This document shows positions 7,263-13,525 of a stretch of DNA of 13,525 bases, piece after piece. A program made the translations under genes and the position numbers. Source of the stretch: Myxococcales bacterium (GTDB lineage: Bacteria; Myxococcota; Polyangia; Fen-1088); assembly GCA_003153875.1 (NCBI GenBank), contig PMBY01000407.1, positions 3,274 to 16,798 of the forward strand. Reading direction: 5' to 3'. The notes beneath the pieces are model-generated. The model was given only the letters and a program-made list of their open reading frames with translations. It was not told where the DNA came from and ran no database searches. The stretch's first letter is position 1. Each line of letters begins with the position of its first letter.

Positions 7263-8057
7263 TCAGACCAGATTCCAGGGCAAAGCGGCGACGTCTTCTG
7301 TGACCCAGAAAGGCCGCGGGGTGGCGCACAGGATCGCGGCTTTGGCGATGCGTCTATCGGGGTACGCCTTGCGGAAGGCAACCAGCCCCGAGGCATGGCG
7401 ACGCGACGGGTTTGCGGTCAGCTTGATCTCGAATGGGTAGAGCACTCCATCCCGTTCAAGCAACAGATCGACTTCGGCGCCGCCGGCTGCACGCCAGTGC
7501 GAGTAGGCCACGCCACCAGAGAGGACTGCGGCGCGCTTGCGAATCTCGTTCACCATGGAAGTCTCAAAGAGTGCGCCGACCAGGGGATGTCCACCGAGGG
7601 CCGCGGGGCTGGAGATATGTGCGTGATGGCAGGCCAGGCCAGTGTCGGCCAGGTAGCCCTTTGGCTTCGCGGAGACCCGCTTCACGGCGTTGCGCGCGAA
7701 TGCGGCGTGTTCGACCCACTGGAAGGTACCCGTCAGGATCGCCAACCAGCGCCTCGCCGTCTGCGGCGTAATGCCGATGTCGCGTCCGAGTTGGCTGGCG
7801 TTCACTTCCTGCGCGGTCAGCGCCGACATGAGCCCGAGAAACTGTCCAAAGCGTTGCCAATCGTCGACGGAGCCGGCCAAGCGGGCGTCGCGTTCCACGT
7901 AAGTGCGGTGATAGCCCGTCCAGAAATCAGGAACCAGATCGGCATCGAGCGCGCCGGCGCCTGGCATGGCCCCGCGCCAGAGCCATTCCCACAGCGTGCG
8001 TCCCAGCCACGTCGCGCTCGGCGGCCGTGAAGCGAGCAGCTGCGTGATGCCCTCAAG
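7263..8057 (-). pseudogene. 5'-truncated DUF4143 protein gene, ATPase half missing
   Basis: On the minus strand the frame ends at 7263. Family-like sequence runs back past the only start codon, ATG at 7965-7967: upstream it still reads ITQLLASRPP and LWEWLWRG before MPGA. That RG-MP segment is conserved inside these proteins, so the ATG is internal. No ATG, GTG or TTG exists between it and the in-frame stop at 8136-8138. What remains is the middle linker with FWTGYHRTYVERD, a helix-turn-helix-like segment (ASQLGRDIGITPQTARRWL) and an intact DUF4143 core, with Asp167, Glu180 and Lys182 counted from the internal Met. Walker A and B are absent. A 234-residue fragment from 7967 is possible, but no Shine-Dalgarno-like sequence was found. 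Confidence 0.75.
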
Positions 8058-9083
8058 TCTCCCGCTCTCTTCGCCAAGGCTCTGGATGATCTTCTCCCGC
8101 CGGGCGCGGCCGTGTTCTTCGAGGAGGTCCAGCGGCTACCGGAGGCGGGCCTGTTTCTCAAAGGACTGGTTGATCGGCGCATTGGCCGGCCTCTGTTCGC
8201 AACCGGAAGCTCGTCTTTCGATCTCGAAGCGCGCACCCGCGAGTCGCTGGCGGGTCGGGCGCAGCGCCATCTCCTACTCCCGTTTTCCCTGGCCGAACTG
8301 GCCCCGACCCTCACGGGCCCACCAGCGCTGCGCGAGCACTTTCTCGACGAACTGACCGAAAAGCTCACGCGCTACGGCGGCTATCCCACAGTCTTCACCT
8401 CGGACACGCCAGAAACCGCGCTCACCGGGCTCGTTGAATCCTTCGTTATCCGAGACGCCTCGGACCGGTTCCAGGTGCGCAACCCCTCTGCCTTCCGCAA
8501 GGTGCTGGAACTGGCGGCATCCCAGATCGGCAACCTGTGCAACTACTCGGAATGGGCAGCCGTGGCGGGCGTGTCGGTGGAGACCGCGCGCGAGTACGCC
8601 AGCCTGCTTGCCGACGCGCACGTGCTTCGCCTGGTCAGGCCCTTCGTGGGCGGCAAGCGCGCCGAGATCACCAGCGCGCCCAAGGTTTTCTTTCTGGACA
8701 ACGGCGTCCGCAACCGCCTGTTCGGTGGTTTCACCGCGCTCGAATTGCGGCCAGATCACGGCGCGCTCGCCGAAAACTTCGTCTTCAGCGAGATATGCAA
8801 GTCACTCGGGCCGGTGCTGGACGACATTCGCTACTGGCGCAGCAAGTCCGGCGCCGAGGTCAATCTGGTCATCCAGCGGCAGGGCCGCATCGACGCTGTC
8901 GAGGTCAAGGCCGGCGACAGCCGCGGACGACTCGACCGCTCTGCCATGAGCTTCATCGAAGCCTACGCCCCCCGGCGCTTCTTCGTGGTGAACTCCCAGG
9001 AGCACCCCGACACCAAGGTCGGCAAAACGCACGTTCACTTCGTCAAGCCCCACCAGATCGCGCACACCATCGAAAAGGACTGA
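8031..9083 (+). pseudogene. 5'-truncated DUF4143 ATP-binding protein gene, Walker A missing
   Basis: The frame is open from just after a stop at 8028-8030. Family-like sequence (ALFAKALDDLLPPGAAVFFEEVQRLPE) begins near 8040, at the strand before Walker B. The first usable start, GTG at 8112, falls within the Walker B strand, so the normal first 60 or so residues with Walker A are lost. The rest is well preserved: a sensor-like FATGSSS, ESLAGRA, FSLAEL, YGGYPTV, a winged-helix-like stretch (YSEWAAVAGVSVETAREYA), KVFFLDNGVRN, and the C-terminal core. In that core the usual Asp of AEVD is Asn (AEVNLVI, residue 251 from the GTG), while EVK is kept. It faces the 7263 gene head to head across a shared break. 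A 323-residue product is possible but could not bind ATP normally. Confidence 0.72.
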
Positions 9084-9084
9084 C

Positions 9085-9103
9085 GTTGCACAATCTGTGC
9101 AAC
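9085..9103. promoter_or_regulatory. Right inverted repeat 1: possible activator-binding site
   Basis: GTTGCAC-AATCT-GTGCAAC is a perfect 7-bp inverted repeat beginning 1 bp after the TGA of the preceding ATPase fragment. Its centre (9094) is 32 bp from that of the next repeat and about 104 bp upstream of the -24 box at 9198. It has no T run, so it is a poor terminator. Confidence 0.6.
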
Positions 9104-9117
9104 GGCCGGGTGGCGAG

Positions 9118-9136
9118 TTGCACATCAAGTGCAATC
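9118..9136. promoter_or_regulatory. Right inverted repeat 2: possible activator-binding site and direct repeat of 7181-7199
   Basis: TTGCAC-ATCAA-GTGCAA-TC is identical over 19 bp to 7181-7199. The half-sites resemble those of NtrC-type sites (TGCAC and GTGCA), though NtrC sites usually have 7 bp between these half-sites rather than 5. Its position about 72 bp upstream of a sigma-54 box suits an enhancer site. Confidence 0.6.
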
Positions 9137-9196
9137 CCACGCCCGAGCACCGGCCTGATTCTGCGTAACTCGTTGGCATCACGCGCCCCACGGCGG

Positions 9197-9212
9197 TGGC
9201 ATGGTGCTTGCT
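9197..9212 (+). promoter_or_regulatory. Sigma-54 (-24/-12) promoter for the 9378 lipoprotein
   Basis: TGGCATGGTGCTTGCT matches the sigma-54 consensus TGGCAC-N5-TTGCW at all but one specified position. The invariant GG (9198-9199) and GC (9210-9211) are exactly 10 bp apart. The start would fall near 9223, giving a leader of about 155 nt before the ATG at 9378. Such promoters need an enhancer-binding ATPase, and two inverted repeats stand at enhancer distance upstream. Apart from these sites the 9084-9377 gap holds no gene that could be supported. Confidence 0.6.
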
Positions 9213-9377
9213 ACGCCACCAGAACGACTACCAACGGAGCAAAGAGAGCACCCCGGTCACTTTTCGCTGCCGTTCAACCCTAGGCTTCCGTCACCAGCCT
9301 GACCCATGACCCGCCCGCTGTGATACCCTCGCCCCGTCGATTCTTCTGGACGCTGAAAACAAACTCGGAGGATTGAG

Positions 9378-11747
9378 ATGTCCCTATCGCGCGTTCTTGG
9401 CTTGATGGTCGTTTCCGCGTGGCTCGCGGCTGGTTGCACTTCGCCGAAGAAGATCGACGTAGGCGGCACCTGCATTCTCAACAGCGATTGCATGGGCTCC
9501 CTGGTGTGCACCATGGGCAAATGCCATGACGCCTGCCACAAGTCAGCGGACTGCCCCACCGGACAGAGTTGCGTGAAGACGAGCGACTCGGTGATCTGCC
9601 AGTTGCCGGCCGAAGTTCCCTGCGGAGGAGCATCGTCATGCCGTAGCGGCCTCTCGTGCGCGCCTGACCAGCACTGTCGGACCGGTTGTCTGTCCATAGC
9701 GAACTGCACTGGCGACCAGGTCTGTGTGGGCAATTTCTGCGTCGACCCGAACGATCCCCACCTCGTAGACGGCCAGCTTTCCGGAACGACCAATGACGCT
9801 GGTGCAGATACAGTGTTGGCGGACGCGGGCACCAGCACAGATGTTGTGCTCTCTCCCGCAGACGCCGGAAGCGCCGACGGCGGTGTGGACGCTCCACTCA
9901 CCCTTCGCGACGCAGGGAACGGCGACGGAGGCGTGGACGTTCCGGTCGGCTCTCTCGACGCCGGGCTTGCGGACGCGGTCGACGCTGGTGACTCGGGCGG
10001 GGTCCAGGACAGCGGCGGCGCTGGCGCGCAGACCTGCAAGGTCAACGCCGAATGCGAGTCCGTCCACTGTGTGGATGGCTTCTGCTGCGACAAACCGTGC
10101 AGCGGCACGTGCGAGGCGTGCAATGTTCCGAAACTGGAAGGTACGTGTTCACCCATTCCGGCTGGCACGGATCCCGCCGCCGAGTGTCCGGACAAGGGGC
10201 CGTGCGTGAGCACCTGCAACGGGAAAGGGGCATGCAGCCCGGTTTGCGGAGAGGTGGGCGCGGCCTGTAGCGGCGAAAGCGACTGCCGGATCGCCCACTG
10301 CGTGGATGGCTACTGCTGTGATGTCCTGTGCTCGGGCCTTTGCGAAGCCTGCAATGTCGCCGGGCATGAGGGCACGTGCACACCGGTGCCAGCCGGCAAG
10401 GACCCCGCGGGCGAGTGCGATGCGGCTGCCCCGTCAACCTGCCAACTGAATGGTTTCTGCGACGGCAAGGGCTTGTGCCAGTTCTACGGTGCCGAGACAG
10501 CGTGCAACGATGGACAGGACATCTGCACCAGCGGCGACCACTGTGACGGCAAGGGCGCCTGTGTGGGCGGGCAGTCGGCGCCCAACTTCACACCCTGCAC
10601 GGTCGTTACAACCCCGGACTATGCCTACGACATCTGCGTCCACGGTAAGTGCGTCTCGCCAGGTACCTGCACAGACAACAGTTGCAATGCCCCAAGCATC
10701 CATTTCCCGCTTCCCGACACCAGCCAACGCCAGTGTCAGGACTCTGCGGGCGCGCTCGCGGCTTGCCCGGGTTCTGCGGGTGGAGTCACCTGCGCAAGCA
10801 CGGACTACTGTGGGCAGGACGCGCAGTACGGCTGGGACGCAACTCACGCCGCGAGCGAACGGTTCACGCGCGCCGGAACCTGGGAGCCCACGGTCACCGA
10901 CAACGTCACGGAGCTGATGTGGCAAGGATGTCCCGCTGGGCTGAACGCTTCTGCTTGTACGAATGGTACTGCTGTAGCGAATTCGTTTGCCAACGCAATG
11001 GCGTATTGCGCCGGTAGCTCCTGGGGTGGGTTCACGGATTGGCGACTCTCAGACCAGTTTGAGATACTGACATTGGGCGATTTTGGAAATGGGAGGATTG
11101 ACCCGGTCGCATTTCCAAACCTGAGCGCGGGGCTGGTGTGGACCACGGCAAACGCATCCGGGTATCACGCGGCATTATCCTTGGGATCTTGGGGCTGCAG
11201 TGGTGGTGCCTACTACAGCGTGCTAGGGCGCGCGCTTGCATACGATGGTGGCAGCGCTCCCTGCGCGTACTATTCCGGCACGGGTACATGGACACTATGC
11301 GTCCGCGGCCTTGGTACGTCGCGCGCAAGCTCGCGCTTCATCCGGACCAACGGCAACGAACCGGTTGTGACCGACTCCGACACCAGCCTCGTGTGGCAGG
11401 GTTGTGCTGCGGGTTTGAGTGGATCGCTTTGCACCATCGGTGCAGCAACCACGCATAATTGGCATGATGCCCTTCAGTACTGCCAAGCGATTGCATGGGG
11501 CGGCTACGACGACTGGTATTTGCCCAATTTGCTGGAGCTGCAGACCATCGTAGATGGAGCGCTCCCAGGGACCGCCTTCGACGCCGTTGCCTTTCCGGCG
11601 ACACCGACCTCGCTATTTTTCATATCCTCGACCTCACAGGCTGCCTCCAGTCGCGTCTGGTACGTCAGCTACTTAGATGGGAGCTATGCAGACGCCGACA
11701 AAGTATCGGGGCTCCTCGCCGTTCGTTGCGTCCGCAAACCGAACTGA
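9378..11747 (+). CDS. Cys-rich lipoprotein with two DUF1566 (Lcl C-terminal type) domains
   Basis: The protein has 789 residues. GGAGG (9367-9371) precedes the ATG, and the signal peptide ends LAAGC with lipobox Cys20. The N-terminal Cys-rich module (20-122) is a diverged version of that in the 911 and 3450 genes. An Asp/Ala/Gly-rich linker (123-217) follows, then tandem Cys-rich repeats (about 218-400). The first two have the pattern HCVDG-CCD-CSG-CEACN-G-C-P-PAG. Two DUF1566 domains end the protein (about 500-645 and 655-786), each with VTD-LxWQGC, a YC segment, GG-DW-L and a terminal CVR. The related C-terminal domain of Legionella Lcl binds glycosaminoglycans, so ligand or adhesin binding is a reasonable guess here. 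It is probably driven by the sigma-54 promoter at 9197. Confidence 0.88.
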   Translation: MSLSRVLGLMVVSAWLAAGCTSPKKIDVGGTCILNSDCMGSLVCTMGKCHDACHKSADCPTGQSCVKTSDSVICQLPAEVPCGGASSCRSGLSCAPDQHCRTGCLSIANCTGDQVCVGNFCVDPNDPHLVDGQLSGTTNDAGADTVLADAGTSTDVVLSPADAGSADGGVDAPLTLRDAGNGDGGVDVPVGSLDAGLADAVDAGDSGGVQDSGGAGAQTCKVNAECESVHCVDGFCCDKPCSGTCEACNVPKLEGTCSPIPAGTDPAAECPDKGPCVSTCNGKGACSPVCGEVGAACSGESDCRIAHCVDGYCCDVLCSGLCEACNVAGHEGTCTPVPAGKDPAGECDAAAPSTCQLNGFCDGKGLCQFYGAETACNDGQDICTSGDHCDGKGACVGGQSAPNFTPCTVVTTPDYAYDICVHGKCVSPGTCTDNSCNAPSIHFPLPDTSQRQCQDSAGALAACPGSAGGVTCASTDYCGQDAQYGWDATHAASERFTRAGTWEPTVTDNVTELMWQGCPAGLNASACTNGTAVANSFANAMAYCAGSSWGGFTDWRLSDQFEILTLGDFGNGRIDPVAFPNLSAGLVWTTANASGYHAALSLGSWGCSGGAYYSVLGRALAYDGGSAPCAYYSGTGTWTLCVRGLGTSRASSRFIRTNGNEPVVTDSDTSLVWQGCAAGLSGSLCTIGAATTHNWHDALQYCQAIAWGGYDDWYLPNLLELQTIVDGALPGTAFDAVAFPATPTSLFFISSTSQAASSRVWYVSYLDGSYADADKVSGLLAVRCVRKPN

Positions 11748-11785
11748 GCCGGCGAATTCCGGTTTCAGTTGCGGAGCCTCACTTC

Positions 11786-13402
11786 ATGAAAGCGCCGGCC
11801 ATGTTGACCACGCTGATCGTCTGCCTCGCGATCACTCCTTGCGGGAGCGCCGAGAGCGCAGAACTGTCCTTCGCCAGGAACGGAGATTCGCCACAGCCGC
11901 AGGCTGGCAGCCGCCAGCTGCATGGAATCGAGTTGGCGCAGCGATCGAAGTCCGCCTCGGGCTGTGCAACATGGGACGTCCCAGATGGCGGGCAGGAGGG
12001 TCCCGCAGTGGCACACCGCACATGGATACAGGGATGTGCCTACATCCCGATCTTGCGATTCAGCGACGATTCGCCTGCCCGCGACGAACCAGCCATCCGT
12101 GAACGCGCGTGCCGCTGGGACATTCAGTTGCTCGACGATCTGGCCAGTTCGAAACACAAGGGGCTGACCGAGAAAGTCACTCGGGCGGCTGGCGAACAGC
12201 TGCTCGCCGATTGCCCGGAATTCGCAGCCGAGATCCACCCGCAGGTGGCTGCGCTCGGGCGCGCAGTCGAGGCGCGCGAGTGGAAGGACGCCTTGCAGGC
12301 CAACACCGAGAAGTCGTTTGCGGATTTTCTGAGCAGTTTTCCCGGTTCCCGCCGCAAGGCCGAGGCGGAGAAGAAGAGAGCCAAGGCCGCCGCCATCGAG
12401 GCCGCGCGGGCGGAAGCCCAGCGCGCCGCAATCGCCAAGGCCGAGAGAGCTGAGACGGCGCGGGCGGAAGCCGGGCGTGCGGCACTCGCCAAGGTCGAGA
12501 ACGATGAGGGCCTTCTGAATTCCGAAAGGCTGCGCGGGCCAACCAAGGCCGACATGGCTCGGGAGGAGACAGACGCCTGGCGGCGCGCTCGAAAAGAGGA
12601 CACCGCCGAGGCCTATGAGAGTTTTCTGGAGGAATACGACGAGTCGGCGCGGTACCGGCGCGCTGCAGAGGCCCGCCTTGCGGCGATCGAGCGAAAGGAG
12701 AAGGCGGAGGCCGCCCGGAGCGCGCGCCAGGAAGCGGCGGAACAGGCCCGGCAGGCGGCCAAGGAGCGGGCAGAAGAGCGCGCCCGGCAAGCTGCCCTCA
12801 GGGCCAAATACGTTTTCCGTCACCAGGGGGCATGGGCCAAGGCGGTCGAGTCGCTTGACCCAAGCGCAGGCAACACGAACTCGGGGTTCACTCTCCACGT
12901 GCAAGGCGGGCCGCTGATGGTCAACCCAGAAGGTCCGTCACGTGCGGACCCCAACGCGGACAACGCGACTGTCGACGGGACGGCGCCGCAGATCCTCAGC
13001 ATGCGCGCCCTCGACGACAGCTTGATTGTCGAAGTCGTGCTGCCGACCAAGGGCGAGGAGATTGTCATTGACGAGCCGACTTTTCGCCAGATCACCCTGG
13101 ATCTCAGGTCTTCGGAAAGACTTCCTTGCAGCGGCATCCTCTTCAATGGCCTCCTCACCGTCGTGTACGTTCCGTCGCACTCCTCGCTCCATCTAGATGG
13201 TTCTTCGGGCGGGGTTGGAGTCGCAGGTACCGTTCCCATCGAGAATGGCCCCTTCGATCAACAACCTGGCGTTCGCTTCGTGACTCGACAGACGGCCATC
13301 GTGCCGCTGGTTTTCCCGGTGGCTACCCGGCGCCTTCCCTCGGCCTCCGAATTGAAGCTCCACTTCTTGGGTCAGGTGCTCCGGGTGAACTCAGCCAAGT
13401 AG
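11786..13402 (+). CDS. Secreted coiled-coil protein of unknown function
   Basis: The protein has 538 residues and begins 38 bp after the lipoprotein stop, with GGAG about 11 bases upstream. The ATG at 11786 gives a signal peptide (Lys2, core MLTTLIVCLAITP, SAESA cleavage region). A second ATG at 11801 is an alternative, and the long open frame upstream only overlaps the previous gene. Residues 30-160 contain four Cys. Two similar helical units, W-x2-A-x4-T-x3-F-x2-FL-x3-P near 166-190 and W-x2-A-x4-T-x2-AY-x2-FL near 265-285, resemble repeats seen in bacterial secreted helical proteins. Between and after them lies Ala/Glu/Arg-rich coiled coil (about 197-250 and 295-341). Residues 341-538 form a mainly beta C-terminal domain that is not recognised. 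Close spacing suggests one operon with the DUF1566 lipoprotein; an envelope location is inferred. Confidence 0.75.
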   Translation: MKAPAMLTTLIVCLAITPCGSAESAELSFARNGDSPQPQAGSRQLHGIELAQRSKSASGCATWDVPDGGQEGPAVAHRTWIQGCAYIPILRFSDDSPARDEPAIRERACRWDIQLLDDLASSKHKGLTEKVTRAAGEQLLADCPEFAAEIHPQVAALGRAVEAREWKDALQANTEKSFADFLSSFPGSRRKAEAEKKRAKAAAIEAARAEAQRAAIAKAERAETARAEAGRAALAKVENDEGLLNSERLRGPTKADMAREETDAWRRARKEDTAEAYESFLEEYDESARYRRAAEARLAAIERKEKAEAARSARQEAAEQARQAAKERAEERARQAALRAKYVFRHQGAWAKAVESLDPSAGNTNSGFTLHVQGGPLMVNPEGPSRADPNADNATVDGTAPQILSMRALDDSLIVEVVLPTKGEEIVIDEPTFRQITLDLRSSERLPCSGILFNGLLTVVYVPSHSSLHLDGSSGGVGVAGTVPIENGPFDQQPGVRFVTRQTAIVPLVFPVATRRLPSASELKLHFLGQVLRVNSAK

Positions 13403-13426
13403 CCTGGCGCCAGGTACTGCCCGGTC

Positions 13427-13449
13427 GGACACGTCAGCGTGTTCTTTTT
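13427..13449 (+). terminator. Intrinsic terminator
   Basis: GGACACG (13427-13433), loop TCAG and CGTGTTC (13438-13444) form a 7-bp stem with one G-T wobble, followed at once by TTTTT (13445-13449). It lies 24 bp after the stop of the coiled-coil gene and before the tRNA. A perfect palindrome, CCTGGCGCCAGG, at 13403-13414 could add a second hairpin. Confidence 0.65.
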
Positions 13450-13502
13450 CGTCGCACAGCGAATCCCCAATCCGAAGAAGTAGGCTAGTATCATTCCCGT
13501 TT

Positions 13503-13525
13503 GGCCCCGTAGCTCAGGTGGATAG
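13503..13525 (+). tRNA. 5' end of a tRNA gene, cut by the window edge
   Basis: GGCCCCG (acceptor strand) is followed by TA, GCTC (D stem), AGGTGGATA with the invariant GG, and the first G of the closing D stem. This is the standard start of a bacterial tRNA. The anticodon lies outside the window. The D-arm pattern is common in tRNA-Arg, but identity cannot be fixed. TAGTAT at 13486-13491 is a possible -10 box, 11 bases before the gene. Confidence 0.85.

Noticed and set aside
7140..8030. Plus-strand open frame across the minus-strand DUF4143 fragment
   Set aside because: The minus strand has clear DUF4143 motifs, while the plus-strand product has none.
9299..9327. CTGACC, 17 bp, GATACC: a sigma-70-like promoter before the 9378 gene
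   Set aside because: Each box has only three or four consensus bases, and a near-consensus sigma-54 promoter stands upstream at 9197.
11495..11785. Longer N-terminus for the coiled-coil gene, with a start at 11495
   Set aside because: It would overlap the end of the DUF1566 domain by about 250 bp and bury the clear signal peptide at 11786.
11765..12904. Long minus-strand open frame opposite the coiled-coil gene
   Set aside because: It has low-complexity Leu/Gly/Arg composition mirroring the Ala/Glu/Arg coiled coil, no start context and no domain.
13403..13418. TGGCGC...TGCC after the coiled-coil gene as a sigma-54 promoter for the tRNA
   Set aside because: GG and GC are 11 bp apart rather than 10, and the sequence is explained by the palindrome CCTGGCGCCAGG.

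Overview
The window is GC-rich and gene-dense. It is dominated by large secreted, cysteine-rich lipoproteins with acidic Asp/Ala/Pro linkers and repeat domains (RCC1 propeller, FGE-like, DUF1566, PPC-like). That style, plus a candidate sigma-54 promoter, points to a myxobacterium (Myxococcota, Polyangia-like). This assignment is inference from sequence style, not from a marker gene.

Left part (1-5759, + strand). The window opens with the C-terminus of a probable outer-membrane beta-barrel protein, then a small lipoprotein 10 bp later. Two members of a paralogous lipoprotein family follow. Both share a signal peptide, a Cys-rich N-terminus and an acidic linker, but their C-termini differ: RCC1 repeats plus a PPC-like domain (911-3400), and an FGE-sulfatase-like domain without the catalytic cysteine pair (3450-5288). 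After them lies a fossil fourth member (about 5371-5759). In it the start codon has become ATA, 2 nt are missing in the signal-peptide region, and the whole middle is gone, so the leader remnant abuts the PPC-like domain.

Middle part (5760-9377). This is an island of three DUF4143-type ATPase genes. The first (5953-7128) looks intact and has a 14-bp palindrome over its ribosome-binding site. The other two lie head to head, and each has lost its 5' end at a shared junction near 8030-8060, including the Walker A region. Paired TTGCAC-N5-GTGCAA inverted repeats flank this truncated pair. On the right side the pair sits 32 bp centre to centre, about 70-105 bp upstream of a near-consensus sigma-54 promoter (9197-9212) that reads into the third lipoprotein. 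This layout is typical of an enhancer plus sigma-54 promoter.

Right part (9378-13525). The third lipoprotein (9378-11747) has the family N-terminus, tandem Cys-rich repeats and two DUF1566 (Lcl C-terminal type) domains. A secreted protein with an Ala/Glu/Arg-rich coiled coil and an unknown C-terminal domain (11786-13402) follows 38 bp later and probably shares its transcript. A good intrinsic terminator (13427-13449) closes this unit. The window ends inside the first 23 nt of a tRNA gene.

Taken together, the lipoproteins look like a common anchor and Cys-rich stalk carrying interchangeable C-terminal modules, diversified by duplication, gene conversion and domain loss. No CRISPR array, transposase or integrase was seen.
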